DNA of 64,000 bases from positions 1 through 64,000 of the forward strand of contig JAPLKA010000053.1 in NCBI GenBank assembly GCA_026388315.1, written 5' to 3'. This document shows, piece after piece, positions 50,839-57,936 of this stretch. Position numbers and translations under genes: made by a program. Positions within the stretch are counted from its first letter, which is position 1. Each line of letters opens with the position of its first letter. The stretch is from Pseudomonadota bacterium (GTDB lineage: Bacteria > Desulfobacterota > Syntrophorhabdia > Syntrophorhabdales > Syntrophorhabdaceae). The notes below the pieces were generated by a model. It was not told the origin of the DNA. It did not search any database and was given only the letters and a program-made list of their open reading frames with translations.

Positions 50839-51894
50839 TTGTTAAAAGAGATGAATAGAAGAGAGTTTTTGAAATCATCTGCTATCGCGGGTACTGTATT
50901 GATTTCAGGGGACCTTTTGAAAGGGCAAAGCACAGCAGCCCATGGGTCTATAAAAATTCCAGAAGCTGAAAAGATCACGGTCACGATTATAACCGATAAT
51001 TATTACGACGCACTCAGGCCAGATTATAAAATCGCCAAAAGATATAACATAAAACCTGGCGCTCCGATTGAAAACATAAATCTTCACGCTGAACATGGCC
51101 TGGCTTATCACGTCGAAACGGAAATGAATGGCCGTACCCACTCGTTCCTGTTCGATTATGGGATAGATTCCCAGAGTATCAGTAGAAACATGGAGCTTTT
51201 GAATATTGATTTCAAGACATTGGAAGCCCTCGGGCTAAGCCATGGCCATTTTGACCATTGGGGGGCTCTGGTTGCACTCCTCATATCCCAAAGAGAAAAT
51301 ATCCGTAAGGGGATCCCTCTGCATGTCGGAGAGGAAACCTTTGTCGAACGATTTATAAAAACACCTGCCGGCCTTGTCAGTCTTGGGCAACTAAAAAAAG
51401 AGAACATAGAGGGCTTGGGCATTAAGGTCATTGAGAACAAAAATCCCGCTCAGATTGTCCCCGGAGCCTATTTGACAGGGAAAATTGAAAGGACCACAGA
51501 TTATGAAAAAGGCTCCCCGTTCCTGTTGATAAAAAGAGGGGATAAAGCAGAGCAGGACAACTTTATGGGAGAACAGGCTGTGGTATTAAATGCAAAAGGG
51601 AAGGGATTGGTTGTGCTTTCCGGCTGCGCTCATACAGGGATTGTCAATGCAGTGAAACACGCCCAAAAGATTACCGGAATTGATAAGGTATATGCCGTAA
51701 TGGGAGGGTTCCATCTGACCGGGGCCAAGCCCGAGATAATTCAGAAGACTGTTGCAGATATCAAGACTGCCGCTCCAGAGTATATCGTCCCCACGCATTG
51801 TACAGGATTCGAAGCTATTGCATTGTTTGCTAAGGAAATGCCAAAGCAGTTTATATTGAATACTGCGGGGACAAAGTATGTTATAGCAGCATGA
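50839..51894 (+). CDS. Tat-exported metallo-beta-lactamase-fold protein 2
   Basis: 351 residues, second MBL-fold protein of the cluster: twin-arginine signal 'MNRREFLKSSAIAGTVLISG', metal site 'LSHGHFDHWGAL' (HxHxDH), 'LSGCAHTGIVNA' and 'PTHCTGFEA'. This is the COG1237-like branch. The ATG at 50851 (MNRREFLK) may be the true start rather than the TTG at 50839. It is only weakly similar to the protein at 47038, so the two are not a recent duplication. Confidence 0.85.
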   Translation: MLKEMNRREFLKSSAIAGTVLISGDLLKGQSTAAHGSIKIPEAEKITVTIITDNYYDALRPDYKIAKRYNIKPGAPIENINLHAEHGLAYHVETEMNGRTHSFLFDYGIDSQSISRNMELLNIDFKTLEALGLSHGHFDHWGALVALLISQRENIRKGIPLHVGEETFVERFIKTPAGLVSLGQLKKENIEGLGIKVIENKNPAQIVPGAYLTGKIERTTDYEKGSPFLLIKRGDKAEQDNFMGEQAVVLNAKGKGLVVLSGCAHTGIVNAVKHAQKITGIDKVYAVMGGFHLTGAKPEIIQKTVADIKTAAPEYIVPTHCTGFEAIALFAKEMPKQFILNTAGTKYVIAA

Positions 51895-51904
51895 ACATTA
51901 AAGT

Positions 51905-52158
51905 AAGGACGGTTTTTTCGTCCTTTGATGTACCCCTCACAATACCGTTATGTATAAGGAGCATACCTCTAATACCAATTTGGATTCAAAGATAGCACCC
52001 GGAGGGTACCCGGGCGACAAGGAGGAGGCGACGGAGGCGTACATTTTAGTAAGTCGAGGAGATGACGACGAAGGCAACAAAGTTATATGAATGAAGGTGA
52101 ATTGGTATAACGATTCGGGGTGGGCATTTTCTTTAATTTCTCTCACCCACTCATCCAT
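51905..52158 (-). pseudogene. MoaE-like gene remnant split by a MITE
   Basis: Minus strand: 'MDEWVREIKENAHPES' (from 52158) and, after a 141-bp insertion, 'GMLLIHNGIVRGTSKDEK'. Both match the intact protein at 56586-56936 ('MVDEWIKEIKGRCDPESLG' and 'GMILVHNGVVRATSKEGK'). The remainder of the gene is missing. It is a dead copy of the MoaE-like gene. Confidence 0.8.
51970..52110. mobile_element. 141-bp MITE-like insertion
   Basis: The ends TAATACCAATTTG and, inverted, TTATACCAATTCA form a terminal inverted repeat; the inside is GC-rich and encodes nothing sensible. It sits cleanly inside the MoaE-like remnant. The TA at each end is consistent with a TA-targeting (IS630/Tc1-type) relative, but I cannot fix the duplication to the base. 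Confidence 0.75.
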
Positions 52159-52239
52159 AATAACAATTCTCTTTTGTTCACAAGCTGCAATTTTTATTAT
52201 ATAAAAGCCTCAGGGAGTCCAGAAATTAGTAAGGAACAC

Positions 52240-52268
52240 TTGACATTTTATGAGCATATGCTTATAAT
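52240..52268 (+). promoter_or_regulatory. Consensus promoter with palindrome, ahead of DUF134
   Basis: TTGACA (52240-52245), 17 bp, TATAAT (52263-52268), perfect in both boxes. The spacer contains the palindrome AGCATATGCT, a likely operator. The predicted transcription start, about 52275, coincides with the first codon of the DUF134 reading frame. Confidence 0.8.
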
Positions 52269-52274
52269 ATACCC

Positions 52275-52556
52275 ATCTCGAGACCAAAGAAGTGCAGATG
52301 TATTAACTGTTCGCCCAATAGTTCTTATTTTAAACCAAAGGGCATCCCACTTGTTCAGCTTGAAGAGGTCTTCTTAAGCCTGGATGAATTAGAGACAATA
52401 CGTCTTGCCGATTACGAAGGATTCTATCACGAGAAGGCAGCGGAACAGATGAATATCTCCAGGGCGACATTCGGGCGCATTTTAGATGGTGCAAGACGTA
52501 AAGTTGCCGACGCCATCATGAATGGAAAGGCGCTCCAAATAGGAGCAGTGAAATAG
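52275..52556 (+). CDS. DUF134 protein with no canonical start codon
   Basis: The frame encodes 'SRPKKCRCINCSPNSSYFKP' then 'LDELETIRLADYEGFYHEKAAEQMNISRATFGRIL', the DUF134 family (small Cys-containing helix-turn-helix proteins next to NifX-like genes). Homologues begin 'MSRPKKCRC' or similar; here the aligned codon is ATC (52275), which is also the predicted transcription start. The frame is closed upstream by a TGA at 52251 and has no in-frame ATG, GTG or TTG until far inside. A leaderless message starting with AUC, a start mutation or a sequencing error are the options. The next gene is NifX-like. Confidence 0.65.
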   Translation: MSRPKKCRCINCSPNSSYFKPKGIPLVQLEEVFLSLDELETIRLADYEGFYHEKAAEQMNISRATFGRILDGARRKVADAIMNGKALQIGAVK

Positions 52557-52583
52557 CTTGCACGGCAAGCGAGAGGGGAAGTT

Positions 52584-52604
52584 TCTTCGAGCTTTGCTCG
52601 AAGA
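52584..52604. repeat. Hairpin between DUF134 and NifX-like genes
   Basis: TCTTCGAGC-TTT-GCTCGAAGA, a perfect 9-bp stem without a T tract. The surrounding 110 bp also has CTTGC..CAAG words. It may be an RNA processing or stability element. Confidence 0.6.
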
Positions 52605-52662
52605 GGGGGCGACGCAAGCCCCGGTAATAGAAACAACCAATAAAAACAGCGGAGGTTAATCA

Positions 52663-53037
52663 ATGAAAGTATGTTTTGCAGTACAAAATGACGAAGGTAT
52701 CGACAGCACCGTATTCAACCATTTCGGTTCTGCGCCATCATTTATTGTTGTCGATACGGAGTTTCAAAAGGCAGTAAGCATAAACAACAGCGATATGGGT
52801 CATGCCCATGGTGCATGCAGCCCGCTTAAGGCGATCGGAGGACAGGCTGTAGACGCAGTCGTTGTCGGCGGTATAGGGGCAGGGGCTTTAATGAAACTCA
52901 ATGCAGACGGGATAAAGGTCTTCAGGTCTGTTGCCAGCACAGTAAAAGGCAATCTCGACTTGTTAACAGAGAATAAGCTCCCCGAACTCACTATGCACCA
53001 AACATGCAAAGGGCATCAGGGCGGATGCGGGCACTAA
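52663..53037 (+). CDS. NifX/NifB-type dinitrogenase iron-molybdenum cofactor domain protein
   Basis: 124 residues of the NifX/YjeE-like family: 'CFAVQNDEGIDSTVFNHFGSAPSFIVVD', 'GGIGAGALMKLNADGIKVFR' and a C-terminal Cys/His tail 'HQTCKGHQGGCGH'. In anaerobes such proteins bind iron-sulfur or molybdenum-sulfur clusters and are not limited to nitrogen fixation. Its neighbours (DUF134 upstream, FmdB-like downstream) form a conserved trio whose function is unclear. The histidine-cysteine tail suggests metal binding. Confidence 0.85.
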   Translation: MKVCFAVQNDEGIDSTVFNHFGSAPSFIVVDTEFQKAVSINNSDMGHAHGACSPLKAIGGQAVDAVVVGGIGAGALMKLNADGIKVFRSVASTVKGNLDLLTENKLPELTMHQTCKGHQGGCGH

Positions 53038-53100
53038 GAATTGAGAATTGAGAATGAAGAGTAAAAAGACATAAACGGCTTGAATAAGCAGGAGGACAAC

Positions 53101-53334
53101 ATGCCAATATATGAATATAAATGTAAAGATTGCGGCGGGGTAAGCGAATTCATAGTGTTCGGAAAGGATGATGAATTGCACTGTAAATCGTGCAATAGTG
53201 AAAATCTTGAAAAACTGTTATCAGCCCACAATACGACAAGCTCGGGCAGCAGCTTTATGTCAGGCGGTCCGGCGGGAGGCTGCTGTGGTGCGCCTAATTC
53301 CTGCGGGAGTCCGGGTAGTTGCTGCGGAGGGTAA
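53101..53334 (+). CDS. FmdB-like zinc ribbon protein
   Basis: 77 residues starting 'MPIYEYKCKDCGG', with a second pair 'LHCKSCNS' making a C4 zinc ribbon, then a glycine/cysteine-rich tail ('CCGAPNSCGSPGSCCGG') that may bind additional metal. The ATG at 53101 follows AGGAGG; the longer frame from 53080 is not needed. FmdB-type proteins are thought to regulate or assist metal-enzyme genes. Confidence 0.8.
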   Translation: MPIYEYKCKDCGGVSEFIVFGKDDELHCKSCNSENLEKLLSAHNTTSSGSSFMSGGPAGGCCGAPNSCGSPGSCCGG

Positions 53335-53390
53335 CATCAAATAAGGGGTTTAGGGTCATACAAAATGGACGATTTTAATACATCAGAGGT

Positions 53391-54086
53391 GTGACAATGA
53401 ACGGTGAACCCGTAGAGCCTGACGAATATCTAAGGCCTACCGCGGCAATCGATTCAGGCCACGGGATGATCAGTCATATTGCCGGTGAGCTGACATCTAC
53501 ACTGGCAAGTGATCCGGAAAAAGCTCGCGCACTCTTCTATTTTGTGAGGGACCGGCTCCATTACAGTGTCTATATGATTTCAACCAGGTTCGAGGATTTT
53601 GTGGCCAGCACGGTCCTGGCGCGGGGAAGGGGTTACTGTGTCCAGAAGACCGTCCTCCTTGCCGCCCTCGCACGGGCAGCCGGCATCCCTTCAAGACTTG
53701 TCTTCGCCAGGATAAAAAACCACAAGGCGCCACGGGAATTGATTGCCCAGACAGGTCTCGATGTGTTTCCAAGTCACGGGTATACCCAACTCCTCCTTGA
53801 AGGAAGATGGGTAAGCGTAACACCTGCATTTGACAGGGATCTGTGTGTGAAAAGCGGTGTCCCTGTCGTCGAATTCGATGGCATTCATGACGCGCCCCTT
53901 GCCCCACAAGACCTTGCAGGCAATCCCTATATCGAGTACATTGAAAAATACGAACCCCAGGCCGATCTTCCCTTTGAATGGCTTCGAGGAAAGCTTGTAC
54001 CCATCTGGGGTGAAAAACTCGCCTGGCTTACCCTTGAAGACGCAAAAGGCCACAAGATGCCGTCGGGGTATGTATTTGAAGGTTGA
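53391..54086 (+). CDS. Transglutaminase-like protein
   Basis: 231 residues of the transglutaminase-like fold: 'FYFVRDRLHYSVY', catalytic Cys in 'ARGRGYCVQKTVLLAALARA', 'GIPSRLVFAR' and the His and Asp in 'SHGYTQLLLEGRWVSVTPAFDRD'. Such proteins act as peptidases or amidases. It has no signal peptide. The GTG at 53391 or the ATG at 53397 are both possible starts. Confidence 0.85.
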   Translation: MTMNGEPVEPDEYLRPTAAIDSGHGMISHIAGELTSTLASDPEKARALFYFVRDRLHYSVYMISTRFEDFVASTVLARGRGYCVQKTVLLAALARAAGIPSRLVFARIKNHKAPRELIAQTGLDVFPSHGYTQLLLEGRWVSVTPAFDRDLCVKSGVPVVEFDGIHDAPLAPQDLAGNPYIEYIEKYEPQADLPFEWLRGKLVPIWGEKLAWLTLEDAKGHKMPSGYVFEG

Positions 54087-54244
54087 GCAGTTCATTTTAC
54101 ATCCCGGTTCGTTTTTTTATTTCTTTTAATAAACAGTGAAATATTCCTCAGGAACATAATACAGCTTTGCTATTATAGACTGTACGTGGGGGATTGTATT
54201 ATTCCATCATGGAAAAGTTTCCAATCGTGTGTTATATTTAATTT

Positions 54245-55459
54245 ATGAAAAGAATATACTTTGACCATTCAGCAACAACACCGGTTGACAACAGGGTGCT
54301 CGATGCCATGCTCCCTTATTTTGCCGAGCAATTCGGGAATCCCTCGTCAGTCCTCATCGAAGAAGGCGGAATACCCCATAAAGCAGTTGGTGAAGCCCGT
54401 GAAAAGATAGCGCGTCTTGTGGGAGCCGAACAGGACGAGATTATCTTTACTGCATCCGCTACAGAAGCGAATAATCTGGCCATAAAGGGGTTGGCACTGG
54501 CAAACAGAGACAAGGGAAAGAGAATCCTCTTTTCAGATATTGAGCATTTTTCGATTATGAACCAGGCAGATTTCATGAGAAATCTCGGATTTGAGATCGA
54601 TTTTATAAGGGTTGACAATTACGGTGTCATCGACATGGAGGACCTGAAGAAAAAGGTTACCGATGGGACGGTCCTTGTTTCGGTGATGCATGCGAACCTT
54701 GAGATAGGAACTATTGAACCTGTCAGAGAGATCGCTTCATTTTTGAAAGAGCGCGGCGTCATTTTTCATTCCGATGGCGCTGGAACATCCGGGAGGATTC
54801 CGGTCAGCGTAAATGACCTTGGCATTGACACAATGACCATATCCCCCCATCAATTTTATGGACCCAAGGGGATTGCAGCCCTTTATCTGAGGAAGGGTGT
54901 GGGACTTGCCTCAATTATTCAGGGCGGTTTTCAGGAAATGGGTTACCGTGCAGGTACTGAAAATATTCCCGGCATTGTGGGATTTGGCGAAGCTGCCCGT
55001 CTTGCAATGGAAGAGATGGACGAGAGGGTACAGAAATTGACGATGCTCGGGAGAAGGTTATGGGACGGGCTTGCATCCTCAATAGATTATCTCCATTTTA
55101 CCGGACACCCCACACAGAGATTGCCGGGACATGTAAGCTTCTGGATTGAGTTTGTAGAGGGAGAATCTTTGCTGTTATGGCTTAACTTAAACAGTATTGC
55201 TTCGGCGAGCGGGAGCGCATGTGCATCAAACATGATGGCGGTTGACGAAACAGGGCTGAAGGCATCGCATGTACTCACGGCAGTGGGGGTTCCACCGGAA
55301 ATCTGTCATGGTTCCATCACGTTCAGCCTGGGGAAAGACAATACCATGGATGAAGTAGAGCACCTGCTTTCTGTAATTCCAGGGATTGTGAAGAGGCTGA
55401 GAGACATGTCACCCTTGTACGCCTCGTTTAAACAGCAGCAAAAAGAACATGATAAATAA
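54245..55459 (+). CDS. NifS-like cysteine desulfurase, PLP lysine replaced
   Basis: 404 residues of the NifS/IscS family: 'DHSATTPVD', 'ATEANNLAIKG', 'HSDGAGTSGRIPV' and catalytic Cys in 'ASGSACAS'. At the place of the PLP-binding lysine, usually 'HKxYGPKG', it reads 'SPHQFYGPKG', so Gln stands where Lys should be. If this is right the protein could not form the internal aldimine in the usual way; it may use another lysine or have another role. It is followed 32 bp later by an IscU-type scaffold that looks intact. Confidence 0.85.
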   Translation: MKRIYFDHSATTPVDNRVLDAMLPYFAEQFGNPSSVLIEEGGIPHKAVGEAREKIARLVGAEQDEIIFTASATEANNLAIKGLALANRDKGKRILFSDIEHFSIMNQADFMRNLGFEIDFIRVDNYGVIDMEDLKKKVTDGTVLVSVMHANLEIGTIEPVREIASFLKERGVIFHSDGAGTSGRIPVSVNDLGIDTMTISPHQFYGPKGIAALYLRKGVGLASIIQGGFQEMGYRAGTENIPGIVGFGEAARLAMEEMDERVQKLTMLGRRLWDGLASSIDYLHFTGHPTQRLPGHVSFWIEFVEGESLLLWLNLNSIASASGSACASNMMAVDETGLKASHVLTAVGVPPEICHGSITFSLGKDNTMDEVEHLLSVIPGIVKRLRDMSPLYASFKQQQKEHDK

Positions 55460-55491
55460 AGCAGGACCCTAAAGACAAAGGAGGTAATATA

Positions 55492-55869
55492 ATGCCAGGA
55501 CCTTACAGTGATAAAGTAATGGACCATTTTATGAACCCGAGAAATATGGGAGAGATAGAAGACGCCGACGGTGTTGGTGAAGTTGGCAATCCGGCCTGTG
55601 GTGATGTAATGAAATTGTTCCTGAAAATTGAAAACGATAGGATAGTGGATGTGAAGTTTAAAACCTTTGGGTGCGGAGCAGCCATCGCCTCGAGCAGTAT
55701 GACAACAGAGCTTATAAAAGGCAAAACCATTGACGAGGCCCTGAAGTTGTCCAACCAGGCTGTTGCCGAGGCACTGGGTGGCCTGCCCCCGGCAAAAGAG
55801 CATTGCTCGGTCCTGGCAGAAGATGCCCTGAAGGCAGCGTTAGAGGATTATAAGAAGAAAAAGGGGTAG
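55492..55869 (+). CDS. IscU/NifU-type iron-sulfur scaffold
   Basis: 125 residues. The three cluster cysteines are in place: 'NPACGD' (with the ligand Asp), 'FGCGAAIASSS' and 'KEHCSVLAEDAL'. It builds Fe-S clusters from sulfur delivered by a desulfurase. It lies directly downstream of the NifS-like gene, with GGAGG before the ATG. The protein starts 'MPGPYSDKVMDHFMNPRNMG', typical of the family. Confidence 0.93.
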   Translation: MPGPYSDKVMDHFMNPRNMGEIEDADGVGEVGNPACGDVMKLFLKIENDRIVDVKFKTFGCGAAIASSSMTTELIKGKTIDEALKLSNQAVAEALGGLPPAKEHCSVLAEDALKAALEDYKKKKG

Positions 55870-55892
55870 AAAATAAGATAGGGCAAGCCTTA

Positions 55893-55911
55893 GTCCTGCC
55901 GAAGGCGGGAC
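55893..55911. terminator. Hairpin after the iron-sulfur operon
   Basis: GTCCTGCC-GAA-GGCGGGAC (one G-T pair) followed 10 bp later by a second small hairpin GCGA-AT-CGC and AAAAAA. It is a possible terminator for either strand. Confidence 0.45.
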
Positions 55912-55962
55912 ATTGCGAATCGCAAAAAAGTTAAAAGGGTGAAGCAGTTATATAGGAGAAAG

Positions 55963-56424
55963 ATGAAAACAAAAACGAAAAAGGGAACCATCCTGATATT
56001 TATTTTATTAATAGCATTGTTCAGCATGCCCCTCTATGCAAAAGACGATAAAGTCCAGCCAAAGGAATATGGCGTTTACATAAAGACGCAGAAATCATTG
56101 GTCAGGTTGATGCCCAACATGGTTTTTGATGAAAGGGGGGTATTTTATATTGAGAGTAACAACCCTGCGCGTTTTGTCTTGAAAGACATAGGATATTTTA
56201 TCATTTATGGACAATATGAAACGAACGTCCTTACCTTTAACTCCCTTCTTTTTTTTCAGCCGTCCCCTCTTGGTAAACAGAGATATATTTTTGGAAAGGA
56301 CATTGATATTACTGTAAAAAAACAGGGCACAGATTTATATTCTGTTAAGCAGAAAGGCTTGCTAAGCAGGGGTTATTATTGCCTCTGGATCAACGATACG
56401 GTCTGGGATTTTATAATCGAATGA
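55963..56424 (+). CDS. Exported hypothetical protein
   Basis: 153 residues with a signal peptide ('KKGTILIFILLIALFSMPLYA'), then a strand-rich mature domain. AGGAG six bases before ATG 55963 favours this start over the upstream 55939. I do not recognise the family. Confidence 0.65.
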   Translation: MKTKTKKGTILIFILLIALFSMPLYAKDDKVQPKEYGVYIKTQKSLVRLMPNMVFDERGVFYIESNNPARFVLKDIGYFIIYGQYETNVLTFNSLLFFQPSPLGKQRYIFGKDIDITVKKQGTDLYSVKQKGLLSRGYYCLWINDTVWDFIIE

Positions 56425-56439
56425 TATAGCGATCAGCCT

Positions 56440-56535
56440 GACCGTTCAAACAGATTGAACCGCTTAAACGGTTAAAACAGCCCGAACTAATTGAACGGCT
56501 TGAACGGTTTTATCGGCTTGAACGGTTCATTCGGA
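56440..56535 (+). repeat. Decaying tandem repeats
   Basis: Variants of a unit like TTGAACGG(C/T)T occur at least six times in about 95 bp, for example TTGAACCGC, TTAAACGG, CTTGAACGG and TTGAACGGTT. They lie between two convergent genes. Confidence 0.55.
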
Positions 56536-56585
56536 GCCTCCCCCTCATGCCCGCTTATGCTCGCAACAAAGATTCCATGCTCTTT

Positions 56586-56936
56586 TTAAAACATCTCCTC
56601 TTCCCTGACGATTTCTTTCTTGATTTTCGAAAGCAGTTCCTGGAGAACAGGTAACACATCCGTTCTGAACCTTCCCGCAACGAGGACATACATAATATCG
56701 TCTCCGATGCTCAGTGTGCCTTCATTAATCCACACCTTGACCGCTGTTATCCCATCCTTTTTTTTCATCTCATCGATACATACTGACAGCTCAGCCCTGT
56801 CAAAGGAAAGCTTCATACCCTTTACCGGTTTTCCCTCCTTTGAAGTTGCCCTTACAACGCCATTGTGTACAAGGATCATGCCTAATGATTCCGGGTCACA
56901 CCGCCCTTTGATTTCCTTTATCCACTCATCTACCAT
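56586..56936 (-). CDS. MoaE-like molybdopterin synthase large-subunit homologue
   Basis: 116 residues. 'MVDEWIKEIKGRCDPESLGMILVHNGVVRATSKEGKPVKGM' and 'KVWINEGTLSIGDDIMYVLVAGRFRTDVLPVLQELLSKIKKE' have the MoaE layout. The usual C-terminal 'PIWKKE' with the reactive lysines is only partly present ('KIKKEIVREEE'), so catalytic activity is not sure. There is no MoaD in the window. A decayed copy lies at 51905-52158. Confidence 0.75.
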   Translation of the reverse strand: MVDEWIKEIKGRCDPESLGMILVHNGVVRATSKEGKPVKGMKLSFDRAELSVCIDEMKKKDGITAVKVWINEGTLSIGDDIMYVLVAGRFRTDVLPVLQELLSKIKKEIVREEEMF

Positions 56937-57107
56937 GATGCCCTCCCCATTGAACAGATTTATTCCTTTTCTAAGGAAATATTATACCAATTTCTACCGG
57001 ATATTTCCGTTTTCCAGATAATAAATAATTGTGAATCATTGAAAATATAAAACGTATATTATATTATTACACCCGGTGCTTCTTATTAAAAAGGTAATGT
57101 CAAAAAA

Positions 57108-57369
57108 CACATGAAAAACTTTTTTTATTTAGTCGCAGACGGACGCAGACAAAGGCTGGACAGTATTTTATATCGGCTGCCGCCCTGGCATCCGATATAC
57201 TCCATGCCCTTCGGGCAGAGTGGTAATGTAATATATTCCCCCGTTAGGGCTGAAAGTTTTGGCCCGCCATTGTCGGCGGGGCAAAAAAACAGAATCTCTT
57301 GTCCGCTCTTGTCCGTCTTTGTCGAGCGAAGCGGGCGGCAAAATTATTATAGAGGTTTTGACAAAACGA
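57108..57369 (+). repeat. Multi-hairpin element, copy E (type I)
   Basis: Plus strand: ACATGAAAAACTTTTTTTATT, hairpins 1, 2 (GCCCTTCGGGC), 3 (loop GTTA, one stem base changed) and type I hairpin 4 (CCCGCC-ATTGTC-GGCGGG), GAGCGAAGCGGGCGGCAAAAT and closing GGTTTTGACAAAACG 24 bp before the FMN reductase gene. The frame 57111-57380 through it is a repeat product. Confidence 0.85.
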
Positions 57370-57393
57370 TTAAAAAGTAGGGGAGGGATTATA

Positions 57394-57936
57394 ATGAAAA
57401 CGGTTATTCTTTTTGGAAGCCCAAGAAAGGATGGCAACACGGCTCAGCTTACCGGTGCATTCTCACGAGGTTTGAAGGAAAAAGGCTGCGATGTAAGAAC
57501 GATCTATTTGAATGACATTAACATAAGGCCCTGCCAGGGTTGCCTTACCTGTCTGCCAAAGGGTATATGCAAGATCAACGATGACATGAAGGACATTCGT
57601 AAATACATTACAGAATCAGACCTTATCGTATACGCCACACCCGTCTACTGGTTTGCACCCTCCAGCCAGTTGAAGCTCGTCATCGACAGGTCGATATCTT
57701 TCTTCGATACGGAATATAATTCACGTATCAAGGGTAAAAAGGCTGTTACCATCATGACATGTGCCGACGAAAACAGCGATACCTTCTCCCCCTCAAAAGA
57801 CATGTTCAGGAGAACTTTTGAACTTCTCGGCATATCATATGCCGGAAGCGTTGAGGATACCGGGTGTACAGAAAAAGGCGTTGTGAAAGATGAGTCTATG
57901 GAAAAGGCCGTAAAACTTGCAGAATCTCTCATATGA
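57394..57936 (+). CDS. NADPH-dependent FMN reductase-like flavoprotein
   Basis: 180 residues: FMN-binding loop 'GSPRKDGNTAQLTGAF', 'CQGCLTCLPKGICKINDDM' with a CxxCxxC-type Cys cluster and 'YATPVYWFAPSSQLKLVIDR'. It should reduce flavin or quinone-like substrates; the cysteines suggest an iron-sulfur or thiol function. I use ATG 57394 after GGGAGG; the longer frame from 57259 runs through repeat E. Its end overlaps the next gene (ATGA). Confidence 0.88.
   Translation: MKTVILFGSPRKDGNTAQLTGAFSRGLKEKGCDVRTIYLNDINIRPCQGCLTCLPKGICKINDDMKDIRKYITESDLIVYATPVYWFAPSSQLKLVIDRSISFFDTEYNSRIKGKKAVTIMTCADENSDTFSPSKDMFRRTFELLGISYAGSVEDTGCTEKGVVKDESMEKAVKLAESLI

Noticed and set aside
52120-52377. 85-residue frame overlapping the DUF134 region
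   Set aside because: It is a different frame from the DUF134-matching one and shows no family resemblance.
57111-57380. 89-residue frame 'MKNFFYLVADGRRQ...' in element E, with similar frames in copies A, C and D
   Set aside because: The peptide is similar among copies only because the DNA is; the frame is broken at different places in copies C and D, and the conserved features are hairpins, not codons.
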